A DNA stretch of 64,000 bases from Sphingosinithalassobacter tenebrarum (GCF_011057975.1 NZ_CP049109.1:372001-436000), one strand, 5' to 3'; positions 29,464 through 38,727 are shown, counted from the first letter of the stretch. A program made the numbers and translations. The notes: generated by a model from the letters alone, not told the origin.

Positions 29464-30762
29464 TTGAACCTCAAAACCCCTGAACTTCGTCAAGCACTTG
29501 CGACTTTTGCCAAGGCCGCGCGTGAATGCGCCGGTCGTGATGTCAAAGGAGTGAACTTTGAAAAATTTCGACTACACCGCGGCAAGGTGTTTGACCTGTC
29601 TGACGAGGTAATCAGAGCCCAGAATGACTTTGTACGCATAGCTATACGGAAGCTTGGGCCGATCAAAGGTCATGCAAAGGTTTTGGATGAGGCGCTTTGG
29701 GACTTTGTTACCTCGTCCGAAAACGTAGCTGACCTCGACAAAACTGAGTGCCTCAACCGCGCGCTGGAGAAAATAGAACTCCAATCTGCGTCGGTTTGCG
29801 AGTTTTTCAGGCCCTGCCCGTTGGTCGAATTGCCAGATGGCACGGACCGGATTGATATTGGTCGGGTTGCGATAAATCGCTCTGAGGCAAGAATTCACGA
29901 ATTTCGAAAGATAAATCCGCGGTACAAATTTGGGGTGAGTCAGGACTGGTCTCTGTCGATCGTGGTCGCTGCAGAGGACGTCGGTATCGTTACTAACCTT
30001 CCGCCCACTATGTGGTCGGTGAATTTGGCAGCTGCAGACCCAATTCGTGAAGAAGAGGCGCTTTGGCTTGTAGATGTCGCGCTCAGCATACTGAGGATGA
30101 CCGCGAAGCACAAAGATCTTGGCGTTTCGGCGCCCACAGTCGGTAAAGTTGAGTCCCATCCATTTGTGCCATACGACATACGAAACCACAGCTTTACGCT
30201 GAATCAGGAAGGTGGGGGCACACTGGGCGGAATGACCGCTCCAAACGACTATCGGCTTTCAGCCGGTGCCGTTGAAGCGCTAAAACATGCTTCGGCAGTG
30301 GCGAAGACTTCGGCGGTATTCGATGCGGAGCCCAAATCAGTTGCTGAAAGATTCTACCAAGGTTGTGGATGGCTAACACGCGGGCGGCGCAGTAGCGATA
30401 GATCAGACCGGTTATTGTATTTCTTCACCGCTATCGAAGCCCTATTGACCAGGTCTGACAATCGAGCCCCTGTCTTGGACACGATCGCTCGTCACGCTGC
30501 AGTTCTATTAACCGATGACAACGAAGATCGTGTAAAGATCGCGACCGACTTGAAGAAGCTTTACGCTGTTCGTTCAGCTCTCGTTCACGCAGGAAGCAGA
30601 GGTGCCTTTGACATCGATTCCAACTCAGCTCAGCAAATAGCTGAGCTGTTGTATTTCCGGGTTTGGAACGACATCGCCCTTTCTGTGCGGCATGAAGTTT
30701 TTGCGGACGCATTAGGTCAAGCTAGTTATGGCCTTCCATTCAAACCAATGCTAGCCAGCTAA
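29464..30762 (+). CDS. HEPN-domain (Apea-like) protein of unknown function
   Basis: 432 residues from a TTG at 29464 with GGAGAG just upstream. The N-terminal two-thirds (1 to about 300) matches no family I recognise. The C-terminal third is helical and looks like an Apea-type HEPN domain: RLLYFFTAIEALLTR (about 317-331), then LKKLYAVRSALVHAG with the Rx4H motif (Arg370, His375), the active-site pair of HEPN ribonucleases. GC content is visibly lower than flanking genes and codon use differs, so recent transfer is likely. It sits next to a toxin-antitoxin pair. A defence or stress RNase is plausible; no partner protein is visible. Confidence 0.7.
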   Translation: MNLKTPELRQALATFAKAARECAGRDVKGVNFEKFRLHRGKVFDLSDEVIRAQNDFVRIAIRKLGPIKGHAKVLDEALWDFVTSSENVADLDKTECLNRALEKIELQSASVCEFFRPCPLVELPDGTDRIDIGRVAINRSEARIHEFRKINPRYKFGVSQDWSLSIVVAAEDVGIVTNLPPTMWSVNLAAADPIREEEALWLVDVALSILRMTAKHKDLGVSAPTVGKVESHPFVPYDIRNHSFTLNQEGGGTLGGMTAPNDYRLSAGAVEALKHASAVAKTSAVFDAEPKSVAERFYQGCGWLTRGRRSSDRSDRLLYFFTAIEALLTRSDNRAPVLDTIARHAAVLLTDDNEDRVKIATDLKKLYAVRSALVHAGSRGAFDIDSNSAQQIAELLYFRVWNDIALSVRHEVFADALGQASYGLPFKPMLAS

Positions 30763-30796
30763 TAATTCCGGGGGCACAATACCTAATTCCTGCAAC

Positions 30797-31090
30797 TCAA
30801 CCATCCCAAGCGCCACCCATATCACGCGCACCGTGCAGAAACCGGACAATCTCGACGCGTTCCTTACCCGTGCGATACAACAGTAAATATCGCCCGACCG
30901 CCCAGCTCCGCGCGCCTTCGCCAATCTCTGGACGGGCCATGCCGCGCTCGGGAAAGTCGCGCAGCTGCTGCGCCGCCGCGACCAATCGCCGCACATGCGC
31001 CTCCGCCGCCAGCGGGTCATCCTGCGCAATCCAGTGGTAAATCTCGCCAAGGTCGCGATCCGCGCTCGGCAGGATATGGACGCGCGTCAC
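30797..31090 (-). CDS. RelE/ParE-family toxin
   Basis: 97 residues. The RelE/ParE fold is recognised from MTRVHILPSADRDLGEIYHWIAQDD, the RLVAAAQQLRDFPERGM helix and the C-terminal RYLLLYRTGKERVEIVRFLHGARD. ParE-type toxins poison DNA gyrase; RelE-type toxins cleave mRNA on ribosomes. The gyrase-type is favoured because the antitoxin is ParD-like. It overlaps the antitoxin gene by four bases and is translated after it. Confidence 0.88.
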   Translation of the reverse strand: MTRVHILPSADRDLGEIYHWIAQDDPLAAEAHVRRLVAAAQQLRDFPERGMARPEIGEGARSWAVGRYLLLYRTGKERVEIVRFLHGARDMGGAWDG

Positions 31091-31365
31091 ACCTCGCGTC
31101 GTGCGCCGTCAAGCCGCGCCCGACCGCGTGCGATCACATCGTCGGCCCAATCCTCCGGCATCGGCTCGGGCTCGCCACTTGCCAGCCCGTCATCCCATGC
31201 CGCGCGCAATCGGGCGATTTCGCGGGCCTTGACCGCCTCCGCCTCCTGATCGCGCCGCACCAGATCGCGGATATAGTCGCTGCTGCTGCTGTACCGCCCT
31301 TCGGCGACGCGGCTTTCGACCCAGGCCTTGAGCGCTTCGGGGATGGAGACATTCATCTGCGCCAT
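31087..31365 (-). CDS. ParD-type ribbon-helix-helix antitoxin
   Basis: 92 residues from an ATG at 31365 (a second ATG lies at 31356). The N terminus MNVSIPEALKAWVESRVAEG followed by RYSSSSDYIRDLVRRD is the CopG/ParD ribbon-helix-helix domain, which binds operator DNA. The acidic C-terminal tail (DDGLASGEPEPMPEDWADD) is the part expected to wrap the toxin. Antitoxin first, toxin second with a four-base overlap is the classical order. Autoregulation by the complex is expected. Confidence 0.88.
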   Translation of the reverse strand: MAQMNVSIPEALKAWVESRVAEGRYSSSSDYIRDLVRRDQEAEAVKAREIARLRAAWDDGLASGEPEPMPEDWADDVIARGRARLDGARREV

Positions 31366-31444
31366 GCCTACGACTATAGGGATTTGCGCTAAGATTGTCA
31401 CGCAGCGCGCTTTGCATGTCGAGAACGCCTGATCTCCGTCTTTC

Positions 31445-31572
31445 GTCGCCCCTGCGCAGGCAGGGGCCTATGTCTGTCGCGTGCATAGAGCCGACTGACA
31501 CAGGCACGCCGCTTTTGTGTCAGCCGGTTATACGCAATCCACAGCGATAGGCCCCTGCCTGCGCAGGGGCGA
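31445..31572. repeat. long inverted repeat, intergenic
   Basis: Left arm TCGCCCCTGCGCAGGCAGGGGCCTATG and right arm GATAGGCCCCTGCCTGCGCAGGGGCGA are near-perfect inverted copies about 60 bases apart. Each arm is itself a palindrome (CCCCTGCGCAGGCAGGGG). Inner sequences GACTGACACAGGC and TTGTGTCAGCCGG add a nested pair. This looks like a mobile REP/MITE-like intergenic element. It lies between the antitoxin gene and a divergent gene. Confidence 0.75.
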
Positions 31573-31666
31573 CGGGCCTTGCGGGAAAATGTGCGAACGA
31601 GCGCCAATCAGAACAAACCAAAAACAAACCTGTCCTACACGGCGAAAATCTGCTCCATACTGCCCG

Positions 31667-32431
31667 ATGAAAAACGGCAGACCCCCCATTCCGCCCGAAC
31701 CGCCTTCGGAAGACGCGCCTTTCGATGCCGCGTTCGAACCCGTCCCCGTCCGCGATCGGCATGACGGCTGGACGCCCGACAAACAGACCGCGTTCATCGA
31801 GGCGCTGGCGGCATCCGGCTGCGTCGTCCATGCCGCCGAAGCGGTGGGCATGCGCCCCAACGCCGCCTATCGCCTGCGCGCGCGGCCCGATGCGGCGTCG
31901 TTTCGCGCGGCGTGGGAGCATGCATTGGAATATGCGGTGCAGCGGCTTGCCGAAGCGACGCTCAGCCGCGCGATCCACGGCGTCTCTCGCCCGGTCTATT
32001 ATCAGGGCGAAGTGATCGGCGAGCGCCGCTATTATGACGAGCGGCTGGCGATGTTCATCCTGCGCTATCGCGACCCCTATCGCTATGGCGCCTGGGTCGA
32101 TGACAGCGTCCCCAGCCGCACCCCCGATGCCGAAGCGCGCGGCCTCACCCGTGCGGTCGATCGGCTCGCGAGCGATGTCTGGGCTGACCATCACGATTTT
32201 CCGCGCGAAAAGGCGCCGATCGACTTCCCCGCGCGCCAGCCGATCACCCCCGAGGAGCAGGCCCGGCGCGAGCGCGAGGCGGCGGAACGGCGCGATTCCT
32301 GCGAATTTCGCGTCTCCGAAATTCAGGAAGCGGAGGAGGAAGCGGCAAGAGAAGCGGCGCAGGCCACTGCGCGCGATGCCGGTGATCCCTCCGACCCCGG
32401 CGACTGGCGCAACTATGTCGACGACCCCTGA
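31667..32431 (+). CDS. helix-turn-helix-containing protein of unknown function
   Basis: 254 residues from an ATG at 31667. The middle part KQTAFIEALAASGCVVHAAEAVGMRPNAAYRLR is shaped like a helix-turn-helix (AAEAVGMRPNAAYRL) such as occurs in phage terminase small subunits and in conserved sphingomonad unknowns. The region YYDERLAMFILRYRDPYRYG follows. The C-terminal third is highly charged (EEQARREREAAERRD, EAEEEAAREAA), probably a coiled coil. Likely DNA-binding, but no target is suggested. Confidence 0.7.
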   Translation: MKNGRPPIPPEPPSEDAPFDAAFEPVPVRDRHDGWTPDKQTAFIEALAASGCVVHAAEAVGMRPNAAYRLRARPDAASFRAAWEHALEYAVQRLAEATLSRAIHGVSRPVYYQGEVIGERRYYDERLAMFILRYRDPYRYGAWVDDSVPSRTPDAEARGLTRAVDRLASDVWADHHDFPREKAPIDFPARQPITPEEQARREREAAERRDSCEFRVSEIQEAEEEAAREAAQATARDAGDPSDPGDWRNYVDDP

Positions 32432-32545
32432 CCCCATGCGGGGAGGCGAAAGGACATGGGACGTGGTGTCTCTTTTGTCTCCTTTCGCGCCCTATCCGCC
32501 CGCTGCGGCTTGCCATTCGCCGCCCCGGAATCGAGAAAGGCGCCC

Positions 32546-32941
32546 ATGCCGGACACCGCCCCCGCCGCCCAGCTCGCCATCCGCGCCCGCCGCGCCGCGT
32601 TCAACGCCGCGATCGCCGCGCGCGATGCCGCTGCGATCGGGCCGATCCTGTCGCGCGACTGCGTGATGGTGACGGGCAGCGACAGCGCGGTGGTTTCCGG
32701 GCGGCTGGCGCAGGTGAAGCTCTGGCGCCGCGAATTCGCCGTCCCCGCGCCGGTCATTTATGTCCGCACGCCCGAAACCATCACGGTGTCGCCGGTCGAA
32801 CCGCTGGCGATGGAGCAGGGCGTCTGGCAGGGGCTGGATGGCGAGGACCGGGTCTTCGCATCGGGCAGCTATGCCGCCAAATGGCGCGAGGGCGGCGAAG
32901 GCTGGGTAGTCGAAGCGGAGGTTTTCGTGACGCTCGGCTGA
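32546..32941 (+). CDS. SnoaL-like / DUF4440 NTF2-fold protein
   Basis: 131 residues from an ATG at 32546 with GAGAAAGG upstream. AIRARRAAFNAAIAARDAAAI followed by LSRDCVMVTGSDSAVVSGR and ends GEGWVVEAEVFVTLG, the plan of the NTF2-like DUF4440 family. These small proteins bind ligands or have varied enzymatic roles. Nothing nearby points to a substrate. Confidence 0.75.
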   Translation: MPDTAPAAQLAIRARRAAFNAAIAARDAAAIGPILSRDCVMVTGSDSAVVSGRLAQVKLWRREFAVPAPVIYVRTPETITVSPVEPLAMEQGVWQGLDGEDRVFASGSYAAKWREGGEGWVVEAEVFVTLG

Positions 32942-32964
32942 GCGGGCCGGCGGCCGGGCGGAAG

Positions 32965-33666
32965 TCAGGTGCCGCGGCCGCGCAGCACCACGTCGCCCGC
33001 TTCGTTCAGCCAGCCATAGGGTCGCTCGCGAAACCATTTGGTGATGACATATTTCTCGCCGGCGCGGACCTTCATCGCGCAATGGCTGGCATGCGGATTG
33101 CCGTTGCCCGCGGAGTCTAGATTGCACCAGGCAAGCAACTTGCCGCGCTCGGGCCGGATGATCTTGTCGACTGCCCGGAACCGAGTCGCGCCGCCCGCCG
33201 CGACGTCGTTGAGGTAGATCATCACCGTCCAGCTGCGGTTGCCGGGCACCTGGGTATGTTTTTCGTAGTCCGGCTGGGCGGGAAGGAAATGGTCGATATG
33301 CTCGCGAAACTCCTGCCCGACGGCGTAATGCTGGCCCTGCATCGGCTCGCCGTGCGACAGGTCGAGCCCGGTGAGGTCGGCGATGCGCGATTCCACTTCC
33401 CGCGCCAGCGGGTCGGTATCGTCGAAATGGCAGGTCTCGCTGGTGCGGATGCGTTCGCCCGTCTGGTGGCCCGATATGGCCGACGGCTCCCGCCGCTCGT
33501 CGATCCGCCGGCAGATTGCCGCGCACAGTTCGGCATCGAGAAAGCCGGAAAGCTGGAACAGCGTCAGCTTCTTCCCCGGAAAGCGGCGCACCCCCGGATG
33601 GGCCGAAAGCCGCGCGATCACCGGTTCGGCCGGCAGGTCGGAACTGGAGCTCGCCGCATGCGCCAT
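32965..33666 (-). CDS. 2-oxoglutarate/Fe(II)-dependent prolyl 4-hydroxylase-like oxygenase
   Basis: 233 residues from an ATG at 33666. The iron site is visible: H-x-D in FREHIDHFLP and the distal His in HASHCAMKV, with the 2-oxoglutarate-binding Lys in GEKYVITKWF. The upstream RTSETCHFDDTD is typical of bacterial prolyl-4-hydroxylase alpha-subunit-like proteins. Target protein or peptide unknown. It diverges from the lipoprotein gene at 33770. Confidence 0.88.
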   Translation of the reverse strand: MAHAASSSSDLPAEPVIARLSAHPGVRRFPGKKLTLFQLSGFLDAELCAAICRRIDERREPSAISGHQTGERIRTSETCHFDDTDPLAREVESRIADLTGLDLSHGEPMQGQHYAVGQEFREHIDHFLPAQPDYEKHTQVPGNRSWTVMIYLNDVAAGGATRFRAVDKIIRPERGKLLAWCNLDSAGNGNPHASHCAMKVRAGEKYVITKWFRERPYGWLNEAGDVVLRGRGT

Positions 33667-33769
33667 GTCGCGCCTGATGCCGCATCGGCGGCGGCCCGGG
33701 CAAGCGGCGATTGCGCCGCGCCGGCGATGACAGGGGAACTGCACGATGCCGCCGCGGGTTTTGCCGCGC

Positions 33770-34369
33770 ATGAGAAACATCTTCTGCGCCACTGCGCTCG
33801 CCCTGTCGCTCGCCGCCTGCTCGCCTGCGTCCGAAGAGGTGGCGCAATCCGCCAATCAGGCGACGGCCAATGCCACCGAGGCGCTCACGCCGATCGATCC
33901 GGGCACACCCACGCCTTCGCCGGGCGTCACTGCCGACGCGAACACGCTGACGCTCGAGGGGCTGGGGGCGCTGAAGATCGGCGAACCGGTACCCGAGGGC
34001 AGCGGCTGGGCCGAACGCGGGGCGCAGGTATCGGATATGTGTCGCACGATCAGCGCGCCCGACTATCCCGGCGTCTATGCGATCGTGAGCGACGAAATCG
34101 TGCGTCGGATCACCGTCGGCCAGCGATCGGACGTGACTCTGGTCGAGGGAATCGGAGCCGGAGCGACCGAAGCGCAGGTGCGCGAGGCGTTTCCGGGTTT
34201 TCGCGAAACGCCGCACAAATATGTCGATGCACCCGCCAAATACCTCACTGCGCCCAATGCCGACAGCGGCGATCCGGCGCTGCGCTTCGAAATCGATGCG
34301 CAGGGCGAGGTCAGCATGATGCATGTCGGGACGATGCCTGTGCTCGGCTATGTCGAGGGCTGTGCCTGA
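33770..34369 (+). CDS. lipoprotein of unknown function
   Basis: 199 residues from an ATG at 33770. Starts [23 protein letters not shown], lipobox LAAC. A low-complexity linker follows ([13 protein letters not shown]), then a domain with [17 protein letters not shown] and ADARRC-like cysteines at SDMCRTI and YVEGCA. It resembles small lipoproteins common in sphingomonads, but I cannot name the family. The end overlaps the convergent ung gene by 22 bases. Confidence 0.7.
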   Translation: MRNIFCATALALSLAACSPASEEVAQSANQATANATEALTPIDPGTPTPSPGVTADANTLTLEGLGALKIGEPVPEGSGWAERGAQVSDMCRTISAPDYPGVYAIVSDEIVRRITVGQRSDVTLVEGIGAGATEAQVREAFPGFRETPHKYVDAPAKYLTAPNADSGDPALRFEIDAQGEVSMMHVGTMPVLGYVEGCA

Positions 34370-35085
34370 TCCTTCGGGATTTCGGGCAGCGCCCAGTCGA
34401 TCGTCGGCAGGCCGCGGCTTTCGAGGAAGGCGTTGGCTTTCGAGAAATGCCGGCAGCCGAGAAAGCCGTTATGCGCCGACAGCGGCGAAGGATGGGCGGC
34501 CTTCAGCACCAGATGATGGCCGCCCTGTTCGATCGAAGGGATGAAGCCGGCCTTTTTCTGTGCATAGCTGCCCCAGAGCATGAACACCACCGGCGCCTCC
34601 TTCGCGGCAACGAGGCGGATGACTGCGTCGGTGAACTTCTCCCATCCCCGGTCGCGATGCGAGGCTGCCCTGGCCATTTCGACGGTGAGCACCGAGTTGA
34701 GCAAGAGCACGCCCTGCCGCGCCCAGTGTTCGAGGAAGCCGTGGCCCGGCCGTTCGATGCCGAGATCGCTATGCAGCTCCTTGTAGATGTTGACGAGGCT
34801 GGGCGGCGGCTTGACGCCCGGACGGACCGAGAAGCAGAGGCCGTGCGCCTGTCCGGGCCCATGATAGGGGTCCTGCCCGAGGATCACCACCCGCACCTTG
34901 TCGAGCGGAGTGAGGTCGAGCGCGCGAAACCATTCGCTGCCCGCCGGGAAGATGCGCTTCCCCGCCTGACGTTCGCCGAGCAGGAACTGCTTGAGCGCGG
35001 CCATATACGGGCTGGCGAATTCGCTCGCGAGCGGCTCGCGCCAGCTTGGGTGGAGCTTCACATCGGTGGGTGCGGCGGTGGCCAT
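34348..35085 (-). CDS. ung: uracil-DNA glycosylase
   Basis: 245 residues. Removes uracil from DNA in base excision repair. Family 1 motifs: [22 protein letters not shown] with the catalytic Asp, [10 protein letters not shown], and [18 protein letters not shown] with the catalytic His. The start at 35085 is chosen because upstream codons overlap the divergent promoter region. Confidence 0.97.
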   Translation of the reverse strand: MATAAPTDVKLHPSWREPLASEFASPYMAALKQFLLGERQAGKRIFPAGSEWFRALDLTPLDKVRVVILGQDPYHGPGQAHGLCFSVRPGVKPPPSLVNIYKELHSDLGIERPGHGFLEHWARQGVLLLNSVLTVEMARAASHRDRGWEKFTDAVIRLVAAKEAPVVFMLWGSYAQKKAGFIPSIEQGGHHLVLKAAHPSPLSAHNGFLGCRHFSKANAFLESRGLPTIDWALPEIPKDQAQPST

Positions 35086-35168
35086 GCGCTTCTGGTGGCG
35101 CAGGGCAGTGGCGCGCGTCAATGCCCGCCGGGCTTTGCGGCGGCGGCGCGGGCTGGCATGGAGGCCGC

Positions 35169-35807
35169 ATGCTGCCTTCGCTGATCGTAGTCGACGACTT
35201 TCTGCAGGACCCGCATTCGGTCCGCCGCCGCGCGCTGGCGCTCGACTATGACCCCAAGTTCAAGCGCGGCAACTATCCCGGCCTCATGTCGACCACGCCG
35301 CTCGACGTGCGCGGCATGGAGCAGGCGGTTTCGCAACGAGTCGGCGTGCCGCTGATCCCGGCGAAGGGGACGATGCACGGCCATTGCCGGCTCACTTTGG
35401 CCGGCGACAGCGGCAGGAGCGGGGTGCATATCGATCCGGCGAGCTATTCGGGCATTCTCTATCTGACGCTGCCCGAACATTGCCGCGGCGGCACCGACTT
35501 TTTCCGCCACCGCCCGACCGGGCTCGACCGTGTGCCGCAAAGCGAGCGCGAACTCGCGCCGACCGGCTATACCGACATCAATCGGCTGATCGAGCAGGTG
35601 GTGAACGGCGATACGCTGAAACCCGCGCGCTGGGAAAAGACGATGACCGTGCCGATGCGGTTCAACCGGCTGCTGCTGTTCAGCCCGTGGATGTTTCACA
35701 ATGCCGCCAAGGGCTTCGGCAAGGGGCCGGAGGACGGGCGGCTCGTCCAGACGCTGTTCTTCGCGCCAGGAAACCGTCCGGCGGGATCCGGCGTTGAAGG
35801 TGGATGA
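35169..35807 (+). CDS. DUF6445 family protein
   Basis: 212 residues from an ATG at 35169 with GGAGG nearby. It begins [22 protein letters not shown] and contains [28 protein letters not shown], a histidine/aspartate pattern like the metal site of 2-oxoglutarate oxygenases, and [16 protein letters not shown]6445 proteins are conserved unknowns of this fold. The stop overlaps the next gene's start by four bases. Confidence 0.75.
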   Translation: MLPSLIVVDDFLQDPHSVRRRALALDYDPKFKRGNYPGLMSTTPLDVRGMEQAVSQRVGVPLIPAKGTMHGHCRLTLAGDSGRSGVHIDPASYSGILYLTLPEHCRGGTDFFRHRPTGLDRVPQSERELAPTGYTDINRLIEQVVNGDTLKPARWEKTMTVPMRFNRLLLFSPWMFHNAAKGFGKGPEDGRLVQTLFFAPGNRPAGSGVEGG

Positions 35808-36088
35808 CGCAGAAAAAATGGTCGCAGGACGTTACTGAGAAGTCGGACTCGCTCGACCTTGAGGACGATGTCTTCACCAGGGACGATCCGAAGGAAATCG
35901 CGCAGTCGCTCAAGCGCTCGGCGGAAGCGAGCGGCCGGCGCAAATCCTCGCCCTATCGCTCGGCGATGTCGATGCTGACCTTCTACGTCAATCGTGCCGG
36001 TAGCGGGCTCGACGAAAGGCAGAAGCAGGTTCTCGAGGACGCCAAGGACGAATTGCGTATCGCCTTCGGGCGCGAGCCCAAGGGTTAG
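35804..36088 (+). CDS. DUF3175 domain protein
   Basis: 94 residues. KWSQDVTEKSDSLDLEDDVF, IAQSLKRSAEASGRRKSSPYRSAMSM and LTFYVNRAGSGLDERQKQVLEDAK match DUF3175, a small soluble family of unknown function found across proteobacteria. Translation is coupled to the preceding gene (ATGA overlap). Basic middle, acidic ends. The role may be stress-related; not shown. Confidence 0.85.
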   Translation: MTQKKWSQDVTEKSDSLDLEDDVFTRDDPKEIAQSLKRSAEASGRRKSSPYRSAMSMLTFYVNRAGSGLDERQKQVLEDAKDELRIAFGREPKG

Positions 36089-36141
36089 GTGCAAGCCTAA
36101 CCGACTTGCCCGGCACGGCGCGCCGGTGCCATGAAGCGGCC

Positions 36142-36513
36142 ATGCACATGAACCACGACGCCGATGCGCCGATCGCGCCGCAAATCGCCTTCGACCAGTT
36201 TCTCGCGGTCGATATCCGCGTCGGCACGATCGTCGAAGCCGAGACGTTTCCCGAGGCGCGCAAGCCCGCCTATAAGCTCACCATCGACTTCGGGCCGGTG
36301 ATCGGAACGAAGCGGTCATCGGCGCAAATCACCGAACATTATGCGCTCGAGGATCTGGCGGGGATGCAGGTCGCGGCCGTCGTCAATTTCCCGCCGCGCC
36401 AGATCGGGCCGATGATGTCCGAAGTGCTGACGCTCGGCATGCCGGACGCGGAAGGGAAGGTGGTGCTGATCCAGCCGAGCAAGCCGGTCCCCAATGGCGG
36501 GCGATTGTTCTGA
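36142..36513 (+). CDS. csaA: CsaA-type tRNA-binding domain protein (export chaperone-like)
   Basis: 123 residues from an ATG at 36142 (ATG at 36148 is the alternative). FDQFLAVDIRVGTIVEAETFPEARKPAYKL is the CsaA/EMAP-type OB fold, followed by SSAQITEHYALEDLAGMQVAAVVNFPPRQIG and a late LIQPSKPVPNGGRL. CsaA acts as a chaperone with affinity for SecA and for tRNA-like structures in other bacteria. Full length and conserved. Confidence 0.9.
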   Translation: MHMNHDADAPIAPQIAFDQFLAVDIRVGTIVEAETFPEARKPAYKLTIDFGPVIGTKRSSAQITEHYALEDLAGMQVAAVVNFPPRQIGPMMSEVLTLGMPDAEGKVVLIQPSKPVPNGGRLF

Positions 36514-36535
36514 GGGCTGCCGCCTCAATCTCCCC

Positions 36536-36652
36536 TTCGTCACCCTGAACCCCTCAACAAGCTCGGGACAGGCCCGTTTCAGGGTCTACTCTGCCGCTTG
36601 CGAAGACGGCGCTTGTTGCACGGTGGATGCTGAAACAAGTTCAGCATGACGA
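36536..36652. repeat. interspersed inverted-repeat element
   Basis: CACCCTGAACCCC...AGGGTC and GATGCTGAAACAAGTTCAGCATGACGA are palindromes; the second (CATGCTGAACTTGTTTCAGCATCC when read on the other strand) is a repeat often seen in sphingomonad intergenic regions. The element fills the space between convergent csaA and ubiG and may function as a bidirectional terminator. Confidence 0.65.
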
Positions 36653-36670
36653 TCGGGGAGAGGGGCGGTC

Positions 36671-37402
36671 CTACGCCGCTACCGCCGCCAGCAGATAGTT
36701 GAGCGTCTCATTGCCGCCGGTGACGAAACCGTGGCCGGGCGTGAAGCTGAGGCCGGTGCGTGCAATCACCTTCAGTCCCGCGTCCTCGAGCAGCGGTTCG
36801 AGTTCCTCAGGCTTGAGGAAGCGGCTCCAGTCATGCGTCCCCCTGGGGATCATCCCCGTGCCTTCGCCCACCGTGATCATCGCCAGCCGCGAGAGCGCGG
36901 TGCGATTGGGTGTCGAAAGCACCATCAGCCCGCCCGGCGCCAGCGCGCCCGCAAGGCCGCTGACGAAGGCGGCGGGATCGGCGACATGCTCGATCACTTC
37001 CATCGAGGTGACGAGATCGAACTGGCGGCCCGCCAGATCCTCGATCCCTCCGGCGATATAGTCGATATCGAGCCCAGACTGCGCGGCATGCGCGGCGGCC
37101 GCGCCGACATTCTCGGGTGCGGCATCGACGCCCGTCACCTTCGCTCCCATCCGCGCGAGCGGTTCGGCGAGCAGCCCGGCGCCGCAGCCCACATCGACCG
37201 CGCTTTTCCCCGCCAGCGGCGTGAAGCCCGCCGGGTCGCCGCCCCAATGCGCGTCGATCTGTTCGCGCAGAAAGGCAAGGCGCGGCGGGTTGAGGCGATG
37301 GAGCATCGCCGAGCTGCCCTTCGGATTCCACCAGTCGGCGGCCAGGGTGCCGAAATGTTTTGCTTCGGCCGGGTCAATCGTTGCTTTTATTGCGTTCGCC
37401 AT
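36671..37402 (-). CDS. ubiG: 3-demethylubiquinone / polyprenyl dihydroxybenzoate O-methyltransferase
   Basis: 243 residues. Carries out both O-methylations of ubiquinone synthesis with S-adenosylmethionine. KHFGTLAADWWNPKGSSAMLHRLNPPRL is the UbiG N terminus; the SAM-binding motif is AVDVGCGAGLLAEPLARMGA; later SMEVIEHV and STPNRTALSRL. Diverges from lysC with 59 bases between start codons. Confidence 0.97.
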   Translation of the reverse strand: MANAIKATIDPAEAKHFGTLAADWWNPKGSSAMLHRLNPPRLAFLREQIDAHWGGDPAGFTPLAGKSAVDVGCGAGLLAEPLARMGAKVTGVDAAPENVGAAAAHAAQSGLDIDYIAGGIEDLAGRQFDLVTSMEVIEHVADPAAFVSGLAGALAPGGLMVLSTPNRTALSRLAMITVGEGTGMIPRGTHDWSRFLKPEELEPLLEDAGLKVIARTGLSFTPGHGFVTGGNETLNYLLAAVAA

Positions 37403-37461
37403 GAACCGCTCCTATCAGGACGCCCCATTCTATCCAACGCGCGGAATCAAGCGACACCAAC

Positions 37462-38727
37462 ATGGCACGTATCGTGATGAAGTTCGGCGGCACCTCGATG
37501 GCCGGCATCGAGCGCATCCGCAATGTCGCCCAGCGCATCAAGCACGAATGGGGTCAGGGTAACGAAGTCGCCGTGGTCGTTTCGGCGATGGCGGGCGAGA
37601 CCGACCGGCTGGTCAATTTCTGCCGTGAGGCATCCTCGCTCTACGATCCGCGCGAATATGACGTCGTCGTCTCGTCGGGCGAACAGGTGACGAGCGGGCT
37701 GCTCGCCATCGCGCTGCAGGCGATCGGCGTGCCCGCGCGCAGCTGGATGGGCTGGCAGCTGCCGATCCGCACGTCGGACGGCCATGCCTCCGCCCGCATC
37801 GAGGATATCGAGACCGGCGCGCTGCTCGAATCGATGGGCGAGGGCGGCGACGGACGCGAAGTCGCGGTGATCCCCGGTTTCCAGGGCATGGCGCTCGGTG
37901 AGCGTGTCGCGACGCTCGGCCGCGGCGGATCGGATACCTCGGCAGTGGCGATGGCGGCGGCGATGAAGGCGGACCGCTGCGACATCTACACCGATGTCGA
38001 CGGCGTCTATACCACCGATCCGCGCATCGTGCCGCGTGCGCAGAAGCTCTCCAAGGTTACGTACGAGGAAATGCTCGAGCTCGCGAGTGTCGGCGCCAAG
38101 GTGCTGCAGACGCGCTCGGTCGGGCTGGCGATGAAGGAGAATGTCCGCGTCCGCGTGCTTTCGTCCTTCGATGACATTCGCGACGAAGACGGCCATCGCG
38201 GCACGCTGATCGTGGGCGAAGAGGAAGTGGATATGGAACGGCAGCTCATCACCGGTATCGCGCACGACAAGAACGAAGCGAAGATCACGCTCACCGATGT
38301 TTCGGATCGGCCGGGCGCGGTGGCCGCGATCTTCTCGCCGCTTGCCGATGCGAACATCAATGTCGACATGATCGTACAGAATGTCGCGCATTCGACCGGC
38401 GCGACCGACGTCACCTTCACCGTGCCCAAGGCCGAGCTCGCCCGCGCGCTCGACGTGCTCGAAAAGGGCAAGGACGCGATCGGCTATTCGCAGATGATCC
38501 ACGATACCAAGGTGACCAAGGTGTCGGTGGTCGGCGTCGGCATGCGCAGCCATGCGGGCGTCGCGGCGGCGATGTTCAAGACGCTGGGCGATCGCGGCGT
38601 CAACATTCAGGCGATCACGACGTCGGAGATCAAGGTCAGCGTGCTGATCGAGGAAGATTATACCGAGCTGGCGGTGCGCGTGCTCCACACTGCCTACGGC
38701 CTCGACGCCCCCGACGCCGCCGAATAA
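37462..38727 (+). CDS. lysC: aspartate kinase
   Basis: 421 residues. Phosphorylates aspartate at the head of the lysine, threonine and methionine pathway. KFGGTSMAGIERI at the N terminus, VATLGRGGSDTSAVA, IYTDVDGVYTTDPR, and two C-terminal ACT domains (about 265-420, including ITLTDVSDRPGAVAAIFSPLADANIN and GVAAAMFKTLGDRGVNIQAITTSEIKV) for feedback control. The single-gene alpha/beta type normal for alphaproteobacteria. Confidence 0.97.
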   Translation: MARIVMKFGGTSMAGIERIRNVAQRIKHEWGQGNEVAVVVSAMAGETDRLVNFCREASSLYDPREYDVVVSSGEQVTSGLLAIALQAIGVPARSWMGWQLPIRTSDGHASARIEDIETGALLESMGEGGDGREVAVIPGFQGMALGERVATLGRGGSDTSAVAMAAAMKADRCDIYTDVDGVYTTDPRIVPRAQKLSKVTYEEMLELASVGAKVLQTRSVGLAMKENVRVRVLSSFDDIRDEDGHRGTLIVGEEEVDMERQLITGIAHDKNEAKITLTDVSDRPGAVAAIFSPLADANINVDMIVQNVAHSTGATDVTFTVPKAELARALDVLEKGKDAIGYSQMIHDTKVTKVSVVGVGMRSHAGVAAAMFKTLGDRGVNIQAITTSEIKVSVLIEEDYTELAVRVLHTAYGLDAPDAAE

